Under the pieces are notes generated by a model. It was given only the letters and a program-made list of their open reading frames with translations, had not been told where the DNA came from and did not search any database. The translations under genes and the position numbers were made by a program. 38,783 nt of DNA. It comes from SIG578 sp964508295. GTDB taxonomy: Bacteria; Bacillota; Clostridia; Oscillospirales; Ruminococcaceae. This document shows positions 31,036 to 38,122 of the stretch, piece by piece. Location of the stretch: NCBI GenBank assembly GCA_964508295.1, contig CAZDSQ010000011.1:1-38783 (forward strand). Direction: 5' to 3'. The stretch's first letter is position 1, and every line of letters begins with the position of its first letter.

Positions 31036-31860
31036 TTACTCTGCAAACTCCGCCGCAGTTTCAATCACGTCAGCCGTTACCTGACTTTGACGCTTGCGGT
31101 TTATCTGCCCCTCAAGCTCGCTGACTAACTCTGTTGCGGTGTCATAAGCCGAGCGCATAGTCATAAGGGTTGCCGCCTGCGCGCCGAGCGCCGTTTCCAG
31201 CACCATTTTATAAAGGCGGGCAGAGAGTATCTTATCCTCTGTGCCTTTTATAACGCTCTCCTTATCGGGGACAAAAAGCACATCTTCCCCGATGTTATCC
31301 TTACCGCTAATACCGAGAAGGTCACAAACCGTTGGGGTCTGCTTCATCATATGGCTGTACTTAGGATAGATAATTTTAACGGCAGATATTTTACCATCGG
31401 CAACATATTTTTCAACATCGCCCATAAGTGTGTGCGCCTCGCTGTAGCTTGGAACATCAGAAAAAAAATAGCTTTTTTCATAAGGCAGGCTTCTGCCGTC
31501 AAAGAATACCTTTGCCTGCTTTCCGCAGAGAAAAACAAGGGGCGCCTTGTCACAGTTTTTAATAGTTTCCTCGGCAAAAGAGAGAAGTTCTGAGTTGAAG
31601 CTACCGCACATTCCCTTATTGCCCGCCATAACGATAAACGCCTCAGGCGCATTATACGGGACAGCGCTAAAAAGCGCGTCGTAATCCGCCCTGCATTGCT
31701 CGTAAATATGGTTGCAGCTTTTCTCGTATCTTAAAAACTCGGAGTATAGAGCGTTTATGCGGGAATATTTAACTGTTGAGGCAGTCTTCATGGCCTTTGA
31801 TATCTTTTGTGTTGAACGAATGCCCCTAAGCTTCTTTTTTAAATACTGAACTGTCGGCAT
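31036..31860 (-). CDS. atpG: ATP synthase gamma subunit
   Basis: A 274-residue central-stalk subunit. The N-terminal LRGIRSTQKISKAMKTAST and the C-terminal GAQAATLMTMRSAYDTATELVSEL helix, with NRKRQSQVTADVIE, are the expected ends. The middle is less conserved, as is normal. It follows the fusion gene by 3 bases. Confidence 0.94.
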   Translation of the reverse strand: MPTVQYLKKKLRGIRSTQKISKAMKTASTVKYSRINALYSEFLRYEKSCNHIYEQCRADYDALFSAVPYNAPEAFIVMAGNKGMCGSFNSELLSFAEETIKNCDKAPLVFLCGKQAKVFFDGRSLPYEKSYFFSDVPSYSEAHTLMGDVEKYVADGKISAVKIIYPKYSHMMKQTPTVCDLLGISGKDNIGEDVLFVPDKESVIKGTEDKILSARLYKMVLETALGAQAATLMTMRSAYDTATELVSELEGQINRKRQSQVTADVIETAAEFAE

Positions 31861-31863
31861 AGG

Positions 31864-34074
31864 CTAAGCCCTCACTGCAAATTCGTCCAGCGCCGCTTTA
31901 AGAGCGCTTTTAGTTTGCTCGTCCATTTTCTTTGCCGTTTTGAGTTTCTCGCAAAGCTCTTTGCAGTCATTCTCTATATAGGCGTAAAGCTCTCTTTCAA
32001 ATTTGCCCATCTTGTTGGGGTCAAGGCAGGCGCAGTATCCCTCACTGACGGCAAAAATCAAAACTGCCTGCAGATAGTCGGGGATAGGATTATATCTTGC
32101 CTGTTTGAGCGCCTCCATAAGCATTCTGCCCGAGGAAAGTGTCTTTTTGGTTTCGTCGTCAATATCAGAGCCAAACTGCATAAAGTCAGCAAGCTCGCGG
32201 TACTGAGCAAGCCTTGCTCTCAGGTTTGACGATACCTGCTTCATAAGCTTACTCTGAGCCGCGCCGCCGACACGAGAAACCGAAAGTCCCACATTTACAG
32301 CAGGGCGCTGGCCCTCATTAAACAGCTCTGAATCGAGGAATATCTGACCGTCTGTAATAGAAATTACGTTGGTCGGGATATATGCAGAAATATCTCCTGC
32401 CAGAGTTTCAACTATAGGTAGCGCGGTTATAGAGCCGCCGCCAAGCTCATTTGAGAGATGCGCCGCTCTCTCAAGAAGTCTTGAATGAAGATAGAAAATA
32501 TCTCCGGGGTAAGCCTCTCGTCCCGAGGGTCTGTGAAGGAGCAGAGAAAGCTCGCGGTATGCAACGGCGTGCTTAGAGAGGTCATCATAGACTATCAAAA
32601 CATCTCTGCCGCTATACATAAAATGCTCTGCCATTGCCGCTCCCGCAAATGGCGCGATATACTGAAGCGCCGCCGACTCGGAAGCAGGCGCAGAAATAAT
32701 GGTGGTATATTCAAGGGCGCCGTGCGCCTTTAATTTTTCGCGTATCTCGGCGATAAGGGTCTCCTTCTGACCTATAGCAACATAGATGCAAACGGTTCCC
32801 TTGCCCTTTTGGTTGATAATGGTGTCGATAGCGATTGCAGTCTTACCCGTCTGTCTATCGCCGATTATCAGCTCACGCTGGCCCTTTCCGATAGGAACAA
32901 GGGCGTCGATAGCCTTAATTCCTGTATGAAGCGGACTGTCAACGGGCGCGCGCTCCAAAATCGCGGGAGCCTTAAACTCAATAGGTCTGCGCTCCTTAAA
33001 GGGCAGATATCCCTCGCCGTCAATAGCGTTGCCGCGCGCGTCAACAATTCTGCCGAGCAGGCAGTCGCCAACGGGAACGGTTGCAATTCTGCCGATTCTT
33101 CTGACGCGGCTTCCGCTCTCGATACTCTCATATTTTCCGAATATAACGCAACCGATTCTGTTCTGCTGAATATCCAGAACCATACCTCTCTCGCCGCACT
33201 CAAACTCGATGACCTCGCCGTACATAATGTCGGCAAGTCCGTCCATCCAGCAGATGCCGTCAGAAACGGTCATGACCCTGCCGAGCTGGTACTCATATAT
33301 CTCGGGCTGGTAGTTTTCCGCCTTATCCATAAACTCTTTTAAGAGTGTGTCCGAAGCGTCGGAGTCGAAAATCGGCTCGCGGTTAAGCCTTCTGTTAAAA
33401 TGATAGAATTCCTCAACCACAGTTCCGTCATAGACAGTGTCGCCAATTCTCAGCTTAAGTCCACCAATAAGCGCGGGGTCCTCAAGCACCCAGAGCGAAG
33501 TTTTTCCGTTTACGGTGTTTAAGAGTTCGGTTGTAGCGTCGTCTATCTTCTCAACAAGCTCCTTGGGCAAAGGGTGCGCCGAAGTCAGCGTTACATAAAG
33601 CACCTCGCTGTGCTTTAGGTACGACATATCGCCGTTTGTAAGCTTTATTCTCGACAATATCTCCTCGATAATATCGTTCTCAAGCGCCCTCATTCTGCTT
33701 AGATAAGGCTCTTTAGAGAACAGCTCTGTGGTGTTCCTTTTGAGAATTTCAAAAAGCTCGCTTCTTGCATCTTCAATCATACCGCGGTGAATTTCGCGGC
33801 ATTCTCGCGCTTCGAAGCTTTTGAGCTGAGCGATTTTCGCCTCTGCCGCCGCACTTGCCTGCCGGACCTCGAAATCATCTGAAATTTCAGGAATCCTGAG
33901 CTCCTCGTCATTTAGGGCAGGCGAAGGAGAGGCAAGAATTTCTTCCGCCTCTTCGAGAGCGCGATTTAGCTTGTCGTAACGGTTTTTGAAAATAGAAATA
34001 ACAGTTTTTCTTCCGAACACAACCAAAATCGCCGCAAGAATTAAAAAGTTAATTATTACGTACTGTATTTCCAT
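31864..34074 (-). CDS. atpA: b-like/delta/alpha triple fusion of ATP synthase
   Basis: One uninterrupted frame of 736 residues. Residues 4-20 are a membrane segment (YVIINFLILAAILVVF) followed by a charged helical stretch to about 130 like the stalk of a b subunit. Residues about 150-230 match the C-terminal domain of delta (VTLTSAHPLPKELVEK, DPALIGGLKLRIGDTVYDG). From about 245 to the end is a full alpha subunit: YEYQLGRVMTVSDG, Walker A GDRQTGKT (405-412), QKGKGTVCIYVAIGQKE, and a normal C-terminus. The helical N-terminal domain of delta is missing. It sits exactly where atpH and atpA should be, with a separate atpF 3 bases before it. A Met at codon 249 could in principle start a free alpha. 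It could also be two genes joined by an assembly error, but no break is visible. Confidence 0.85.
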   Translation of the reverse strand: MEIQYVIINFLILAAILVVFGRKTVISIFKNRYDKLNRALEEAEEILASPSPALNDEELRIPEISDDFEVRQASAAAEAKIAQLKSFEARECREIHRGMIEDARSELFEILKRNTTELFSKEPYLSRMRALENDIIEEILSRIKLTNGDMSYLKHSEVLYVTLTSAHPLPKELVEKIDDATTELLNTVNGKTSLWVLEDPALIGGLKLRIGDTVYDGTVVEEFYHFNRRLNREPIFDSDASDTLLKEFMDKAENYQPEIYEYQLGRVMTVSDGICWMDGLADIMYGEVIEFECGERGMVLDIQQNRIGCVIFGKYESIESGSRVRRIGRIATVPVGDCLLGRIVDARGNAIDGEGYLPFKERRPIEFKAPAILERAPVDSPLHTGIKAIDALVPIGKGQRELIIGDRQTGKTAIAIDTIINQKGKGTVCIYVAIGQKETLIAEIREKLKAHGALEYTTIISAPASESAALQYIAPFAGAAMAEHFMYSGRDVLIVYDDLSKHAVAYRELSLLLHRPSGREAYPGDIFYLHSRLLERAAHLSNELGGGSITALPIVETLAGDISAYIPTNVISITDGQIFLDSELFNEGQRPAVNVGLSVSRVGGAAQSKLMKQVSSNLRARLAQYRELADFMQFGSDIDDETKKTLSSGRMLMEALKQARYNPIPDYLQAVLIFAVSEGYCACLDPNKMGKFERELYAYIENDCKELCEKLKTAKKMDEQTKSALKAALDEFAVRA

Positions 34075-34077
34075 ACC

Positions 34078-34503
34078 TTATACCTTATGAGTTATTATTC
34101 TCTCTGCAAGGGCGTCTGCCGCCTTTTGCATTTCGGGAGTAAGCACCTCAATTATTCTGGCATATTCCTTTTGGATATCCTCTCTATATGCCTCAACATT
34201 TTCAAGATGCTCTTTTTTCGCATCTTCCATCTGCTTTTTATTATCAATTTGTATCTGTGCAATGGCATCTGCTGCCTGCTCTTTTTGCTTCTGGAGGGCC
34301 TCGGCCTTTTTCTCGGCGAGCATTTTCTGATGCTCCTGTAAAATGCGCTCGTCCTCTGCCTTTTTTCTTTGTGCCGCCTCAATTTTTTCTCTGCGGCGGT
34401 CAAAAAGCGCCAAAACCGGCTTAAAAAGCAGGTTGTGCAAAATGAGCATAAGAACAGAGAAACAGATGACCGTCCATATTACAACCGAAAGTTGTATGTT
34501 CAT
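34078..34503 (-). CDS. atpF: ATP synthase b subunit
   Basis: A 141-residue b subunit. One N-terminal membrane helix (IWTVICFSVLMLILHNLLF) is followed by KPVLALFDRRREKIEAAQRKKAEDE and a long charged helix. It ends at the usual IITHKV region. Shorter than typical b (about 160). It lies 10 bases after atpE. It is in addition to the b-like segment at the start of the fusion gene, which could make a b/b' pair. Confidence 0.9.
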   Translation of the reverse strand: MNIQLSVVIWTVICFSVLMLILHNLLFKPVLALFDRRREKIEAAQRKKAEDERILQEHQKMLAEKKAEALQKQKEQAADAIAQIQIDNKKQMEDAKKEHLENVEAYREDIQKEYARIIEVLTPEMQKAADALAERIITHKV

Positions 34504-34513
34504 ACTCTACTCC

Positions 34514-34744
34514 TTAGATCTTAGAAATAAGCATAAATGCGATAAGCAAGCCGTAGATGGTGAGCGCTTCCATAAGTGCAAGCGAGATGATAAGCGAAGA
34601 ACGAATGTCCTTTGCAGCATCGGGCTGGCGGGCAATGCTCTCCATAGCAGTCTTAGCGGTCATACCCTGTGCGATTGAAGGCCCGAGTGTGCTGATTGCA
34701 ATAGCAAGTGCAGCTGCGATAGCGATAATTGATGAATTTGTCAT
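34514..34744 (-). CDS. atpE: ATP synthase c subunit
   Basis: A 76-residue hairpin of two membrane helices. The polar loop is ARQPDAAKDIRSS and the ion-binding Glu lies in LALMEALTIYG. The residues after it (Ala-Leu) match the proton-type c subunits of chloroplasts rather than the Glu-Ser/Thr of sodium types, so proton coupling is more likely. Upstream Gln in IAQGMT occurs in both types. It lies 20 bases after atpB. Confidence 0.93.
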   Translation of the reverse strand: MTNSSIIAIAAALAIAISTLGPSIAQGMTAKTAMESIARQPDAAKDIRSSLIISLALMEALTIYGLLIAFMLISKI

Positions 34745-34764
34745 TTTGAATTACTCCTTTATTA

Positions 34765-35436
34765 TTAATCTTCTGTAACTTCTTCTAAATAAATTGATAC
34801 AAGCATTGTAAAAACTATTGCCTGCAGTGCGCAGAACAACAGCGAAAGCACCATCATAACTACGGGCGCGCCTATCGGGAAAACGTGATAAAGCTCCTCG
34901 GTTACCATTTCCTCGCCGAAAATGTTTCCGTAAAGTCTTAGCGCGAGCGAAGCGGGCTTTATAAACTCGTCAAGCACCAAAAGCGGTAACATAAACGCAA
35001 TGGGCATTACAAACCGCTTGAAATAGTGCTTTTTGTTGTGCCGAAAGCCTGAGATCTGCAGAAACAAAAAGGTTATGACGCCGAGGGCTAAGGTTACCGA
35101 AAGCGATGCCGTGGGTGCCTTTACGTAATCTGTTAGCCCAACGCCTGGGATAAGCCCCGAATAATTTGAAAAGATGATGAATATAAAGAGCGATGCCAGA
35201 AATGTAAAATATTTTCTTGACTTTTTTCGCCCCAGATTTTCCGAAAAGAAGTTATCAAGCGCCTCTACGCCCGTTTCGATCATATTCTGAAATTTTCCCG
35301 GCCGCTCTTTGAGGCTGAGCTTGATGACAAGCGAAATCGCGGCAATAACAGCCAAGATTATCCACATTGTGATAACCTCACCGGTTACGTCAAGAAACCC
35401 AAAAAGCTTTATGACGACCTCTGATTTTTCACCCAT
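34765..35436 (-). CDS. atpB: ATP synthase a subunit
   Basis: A multi-pass membrane protein of about 223 residues. The essential Arg lies in KPASLALRLYGNIFGEEM, and FSNYSGLIPGVG and the C-terminal ALQAIVFTMLVSIYLEE segment match subunit a. I use the ATG at 35436 with GGTGA upstream. A GTG at 35445 three codons before is also possible. The start overlaps the atpI stop by 8 bases. Confidence 0.94.
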   Translation of the reverse strand: MGEKSEVVIKLFGFLDVTGEVITMWIILAVIAAISLVIKLSLKERPGKFQNMIETGVEALDNFFSENLGRKKSRKYFTFLASLFIFIIFSNYSGLIPGVGLTDYVKAPTASLSVTLALGVITFLFLQISGFRHNKKHYFKRFVMPIAFMLPLLVLDEFIKPASLALRLYGNIFGEEMVTEELYHVFPIGAPVVMMVLSLLFCALQAIVFTMLVSIYLEEVTED

Positions 35437-35752
35437 CGCTTTCACCGTCCCTTTTTCTTTCTTTATTCAAAGCATCATTTAGTTTTACCAGCTTGCTTGT
35501 AAAATAAAACATCGGCACAGTTATGCCGACGGTCGCTCCTACTAAAAGATACATAACATCTGCGGAAGTTTTCTCTCCTATAAAGAAGACCGCCACAAAG
35601 TACAAAACCTGCACGATCTGCCTTACCGCCATCGACGAGGGGTAACTCTGCGGATGTTTTTTGAGCATATATGCCGACAGCAGATAATTTAAATATGCTA
35701 TCAAAATTCCAAGCGCAAGCGCCACCGCCCCGCCAACCAAATTTTCCTTCAA
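35429..35752 (-). CDS. atpI: AtpI-like small membrane protein of the ATP synthase operon
   Basis: A 107-residue protein with about four hydrophobic segments and charged ends (LNKERKRDGESDG). It occupies the first place in the operon as AtpI (ATP synthase I) does in many Firmicutes, where it may help c-ring assembly. The start is TTG (35752), preceded by AAGGTGA; no usable in-frame ATG is seen. The sequence itself is poorly conserved and the name rests mainly on position and topology. Confidence 0.75.
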   Translation of the reverse strand: MKENLVGGAVALALGILIAYLNYLLSAYMLKKHPQSYPSSMAVRQIVQVLYFVAVFFIGEKTSADVMYLLVGATVGITVPMFYFTSKLVKLNDALNKERKRDGESDG

Positions 35753-35775
35753 GACATCACCTTCTTTTATCCAAT

Positions 35776-35804
35776 AATATACACCTTTTCACTGAGTTTT
35801 TCAA
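35776..35804 (-). promoter_or_regulatory. promoter of the ATP synthase operon
   Basis: TTGAAA (35799-35804), a 17-base spacer and TATATT (35776-35781) on the minus strand, about 24 bases before the atpI start codon. Confidence 0.8.
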
Positions 35805-35880
35805 GTAATTTTGAATATATAAACAAATTATTATTTTAAGCTCCTGCTACTATTTATACGGTATTTTTCACAATCAACAA

Positions 35881-35914
35881 AAAAATAAAAGGGTCATCCT
35901 AAGATGGCCCTTTT
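35881..35914 (-). terminator. intrinsic terminator of the OB-fold protein gene
   Basis: AAAAGGGTCATC pairs with GATGGCCCTTTT (one mismatch) around a four-base loop, followed by T residues on the minus strand. It lies between the OB-fold gene stop and the atp promoter. Confidence 0.8.
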
Positions 35915-35920
35915 CTAAAT

Positions 35921-36412
35921 CTAATTAATCTCATTAATATTTACAGAGTATCCTAAAACCTCGCCAATAGATTTAACCTTGCATTTTATCGTAACAACAT
36001 CTCCCTTTGATTTCTGCATAATAAACTGCCTTTGACTGTCGTTTTTTATGTAACACATCATTGTATCAAGATTAAACGAACCTGCAGATATTGGTTCTAT
36101 TGATATATACTCTCCATCGCTGTCAAAGTTAGATATTTTACCCTCAATTTCTATGTATTTATTTTGATACTTTTGCTCAGCGCTCATCGCATTATTTTCC
36201 AAGTCATCAAACATAGTTTGAAGATCCACCTTTTCGTAAACGATCTCGACAGAAGACGAACTCGGCAATGTTCCTTCGTTGTTCGGGTCAGAATCGTTAG
36301 CAGAAGATGCTCCCACTATAGCAACCGCTAAAACCACAATAACCCAAAACCACCACTTTTTGTAAAGTGGTTTCTTCTTGACTACGGAATTCTCATTGGT
36401 ATTTGTTTGCAT
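35921..36412 (-). CDS. membrane-anchored protein with tRNA_anti-like OB-fold domain
   Basis: A 163-residue protein. Short basic N-terminus (KKKPLYKKWW), one hydrophobic helix (FWVIVVLAVAIVGA), a Ser-rich linker, and a C-terminal beta-rich domain from about 70. The YIEIEGKISNFDSDGEYISI and VVTIKCKVKSIGE patterns resemble the tRNA_anti-like OB-fold found in many surface proteins of Clostridia. It probably faces outside. It has its own consensus promoter and may be under control of the divergent mini-Cro protein. Function unknown. Confidence 0.7.
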   Translation of the reverse strand: MQTNTNENSVVKKKPLYKKWWFWVIVVLAVAIVGASSANDSDPNNEGTLPSSSSVEIVYEKVDLQTMFDDLENNAMSAEQKYQNKYIEIEGKISNFDSDGEYISIEPISAGSFNLDTMMCYIKNDSQRQFIMQKSKGDVVTIKCKVKSIGEVLGYSVNINEIN

Positions 36413-36436
36413 ATTACCCCTCCTAATAATTATATA

Positions 36437-36450
36437 CTCTGTATATAGAG
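36437..36450. promoter_or_regulatory. operator-like inverted repeat, copy 1
   Basis: CTCT-6-AGAG lies 10 bases downstream of the -10 of the minus-strand promoter. Same layout as the CTCG-6-CGAG repeat 29 bases away. Confidence 0.5.
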
Positions 36451-36459
36451 CATATTAAG

Positions 36460-36488
36460 ATTATACTCGTTTTATCGAGCATTGTCAA
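36460..36488 (-). promoter_or_regulatory. consensus promoter of the OB-fold protein gene with internal operator
   Basis: TTGACA (36483-36488), a 17-base spacer and TATAAT (36460-36465) on the minus strand. The spacer holds the inverted repeat CTCG-6-CGAG (36466-36479). The -35 overlaps that of the divergent plus-strand promoter. Confidence 0.85.
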
Positions 36489-36510
36489 GAAAAAGAGTAT
36501 ATTTTATTAT
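36482..36510 (+). promoter_or_regulatory. promoter of the mini-Cro regulator gene
   Basis: TTGTCA (36482-36487), a 17-base spacer and TATTAT (36505-36510) on the plus strand. The -35 shares five bases with the minus-strand -35. Confidence 0.7.
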
Positions 36511-36527
36511 TAAATAGAGGTGAAACT

Positions 36528-36731
36528 ATGATTTCGTATGAGCCTTTATATAAAACTTTAAAAGAAAAGAATATTTCAACATACAAACTTATAAACCGGT
36601 ACGGTTTAAGCCGTAGCCTGCTTGACCGCCTGAAGCACAACAAACCGATCAGCACTGTAACCCTCAATGATCTATGTACCATTTTGAAGTGCAGGGTAGA
36701 AGATATAATATTATTTAAGGAAGATAAATAA
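36528..36731 (+). CDS. mini Cro/CI-type transcription regulator
   Basis: A 67-residue protein that is only a Cro/CI-type helix-turn-helix (YEPLYKTLKEKNISTYKL, then GLSRSLLDRLKHNKPISTVT and LNDLCTILKCRVEDIILF). It resembles the YozG/SinR-like single-domain regulators common in Clostridia. GAGGTGA lies 6 bases before the ATG. Divergent from the OB-fold protein gene and probably binds the CTC-6-GAG repeats between them. Confidence 0.85.
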   Translation: MISYEPLYKTLKEKNISTYKLINRYGLSRSLLDRLKHNKPISTVTLNDLCTILKCRVEDIILFKEDK

Positions 36732-36754
36732 ACCGCCGACTTTGGTCGGCGGTC
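36731..36754. terminator. bidirectional terminator between the mini-Cro gene and spo0A
   Basis: A perfect nine-base-pair stem (ACCGCCGAC / GTCGGCGGT) with a TTTG loop lies between two convergent genes. Confidence 0.8.
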
Positions 36755-36760
36755 TTTGTT

Positions 36761-37534
36761 TTACATAGCCTTGATTTTAAGGCTCATTTTGTCAGAAATC
36801 ATTGCGATAAACTCGCTGTTTGTCGGCTTACCCTTCTGATTGTGTATGGTATAGCCAAAGTAAGCGTTCAGGACATCTACATCGCCTCTATCCCAAGCAG
36901 ACTCAATAGCGTGTCTTATCGACCTTTCAACCCTTGTTGCTGTTGAGTTATGCAGCCTCGCAACAGACGGGTAAAGCTCCTTGGTTACATGGTTTATTAT
37001 ATCTCTGTCCTTAATCGACAGAATGATTGCAGTTCTTAGATACTGGTAGCCCTTTATATGAGCCGGAACGCCTATCTGGTGTAAAATTTCGGTTACCATC
37101 ACCTCTAAATCAATGTCGCCCAGTTTCTTTCTCTCACTTGCGCGTATAATCTCTATTTTTTCAGAACAAAGCTTATCAATTCTGGCACACAGAACATCAT
37201 AATCAAAAGGCTTGATAAGAATACAGGCCGCTCCGGCTTCATAAGCCTCTTTTTCCATAAAGCCATTATCGTAATTTGCGATTACAATAACCACAGGCTT
37301 TTTGGCAACATTCTGACTTCTTATGGTCTTGCAAACTACGGGAGCATCAAATGAAGGCATATACATATCAATTATCACAACATCGGGAAGGCTTTGTTTT
37401 GCCGCCTCGATTACTGCCTTACCGTCCATTGCGCAGACTTCGACCCTATAACCTTTTTCGCTCAAAATCTTTTTAGAAACCTTTATTGTGTCGCGCGGGT
37501 CTTCTGTTATAAGGACCTTTAAATTTTCAGTCAT
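36761..37534 (-). CDS. spo0A: sporulation master regulator Spo0A
   Basis: A 257-residue response regulator. The receiver domain (1-125) has the acidic pair in ITEDPRD, the phospho-acceptor Asp in VVIIDMYMP (D56) and the Lys in ILIKPFDYD. The C-terminal Spo0A DNA-binding domain (about 145-257) has KGYQYLRTAIILSIKD, the recognition-helix region STATRVERSIRHAIE and the KPTNSEFIAMISDKM end. This is diagnostic of endospore formers. The usual partner gene spoIVB is not immediately upstream; the sequence there is a long regulatory region. A 0A-box cluster upstream suggests self-control. Confidence 0.96.
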   Translation of the reverse strand: MTENLKVLITEDPRDTIKVSKKILSEKGYRVEVCAMDGKAVIEAAKQSLPDVVIIDMYMPSFDAPVVCKTIRSQNVAKKPVVIVIANYDNGFMEKEAYEAGAACILIKPFDYDVLCARIDKLCSEKIEIIRASERKKLGDIDLEVMVTEILHQIGVPAHIKGYQYLRTAIILSIKDRDIINHVTKELYPSVARLHNSTATRVERSIRHAIESAWDRGDVDVLNAYFGYTIHNQKGKPTNSEFIAMISDKMSLKIKAM

Positions 37535-37567
37535 TTTATTCTGCTCCTAACAAGATGTTCTTTTATC

Positions 37568-37596
37568 ATTTTACCACCCCACGACCGTGTTTTCAA
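37568..37596 (-). promoter_or_regulatory. promoter of spo0A
   Basis: TTGAAA (37591-37596), a 17-base spacer and TAAAAT (37568-37573) on the minus strand, 34 bases before the spo0A start. A second, sigma-H-type promoter, common for this gene in bacilli, was not identified. Confidence 0.75.
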
Positions 37597-37613
37597 TAAA
37601 TATCGGCCTTTTT

Positions 37614-37714
37614 TGTCAAACTTTGTATATCTGCCTAAATTTGACACCGTATTATGCTGCAGAAATTGTTTCACTCTCGTCATATTTTGTCGAATTTTGT
37701 CAAAAAATTCGACA
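37614..37714. promoter_or_regulatory. cluster of five 0A-box-like sites upstream of spo0A
   Basis: Two perfect 0A boxes are present, TGTCGAA at 37688-37694 and its complement TTCGACA at 37708-37714. Three one-off boxes are TGTCAAA at 37614-37620 and 37698-37704, and TTTGACA at 37640-37646. The sites at 37688, 37698 and 37708 are phased by exactly 10 bases, the spacing that suits adjacent Spo0A C-domains on one DNA face. This strongly suggests binding of phosphorylated Spo0A near its own gene and perhaps the divergent collagen-like gene. Confidence 0.78.
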
Positions 37715-38069
37715 AAGCCCACTTCTCTTTTTTGGCAAACATATCTGACAAGCCCTAAAATCCCCCTCTTTATCCAAGCGAAATGCAAAACTGTTCAGCA
37801 AAAGTCGAGCAGTTTTGATAATTTAGGCAGCCGTACACCTTAATTCCGCAAATGAGTTTTCCCAAACTTGCGACTTTAAATAAGCAATCTCTTCCTTCAT
37901 CATAGCCTAGTTTTCTGTCCATCATAAAACCACTCTTTTATAAATAAAACTCACACGATACTTGGTTTGTTAATACAAGAATTGTTTTATTTGAGTTTCA
38001 AGCAATTATTATAAGGTTCGATCATATCAAAAAAAGAAAATTGCAATTATTGAAAATAACATAAGTGCC

Positions 38070-38095
38070 ACAATGTTAAGTGATAGCATATTATA
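38070..38095 (+). promoter_or_regulatory. possible sigma-K-type promoter of the collagen-like gene
   Basis: CATATTATA (38087-38095) fits the sigma-K/sigma-E -10 form CATA-3-TA. An AC dinucleotide lies 15 bases upstream (38070-38071), near the expected sigma-K -35. TATAAT at 38094-38099 could instead serve sigma-A, but no -35 is seen. Confidence 0.4.
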
Positions 38096-38122
38096 TAATA
38101 CATAAATTTTAAGGAGGTGAAT

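Larger units (their letters stand above)
37535..38122. other. 588-base intergenic regulatory region between spo0A and the collagen-like gene
   Basis: No credible gene is seen. The region holds the spo0A promoter and the 0A-box cluster (listed separately), then about 280 bases of AT-rich sequence leading to the divergent collagen-like gene. A 50-codon minus-strand frame at about 37,780-37,935 (starting MDRKLGYDEG) has only a weak ribosome site and no recognised family, so it is not listed as a gene. Frames over the 0A boxes lack ribosome sites. Confidence 0.6.

Noticed and set aside
34514..34744. Sodium-type ATP synthase c subunit
   Set aside because: The ion-site neighbourhood (Glu-Ala-Leu) is like proton-type c subunits and lacks the Ser/Thr after Glu expected for sodium binding. 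The single Gln is not enough.
37531..37788. Minus-strand frame of 85 codons running into the spo0A start
   Set aside because: It covers the spo0A promoter and part of the 0A boxes, with no ribosome site and no family match.
37780..37935. Small minus-strand frame starting MDRKLGYDEG (about 50 codons)
   Set aside because: The ribosome site is weak and no family is recognised. A different overlapping frame is equally open. It may be a decayed gene remnant but cannot be supported.
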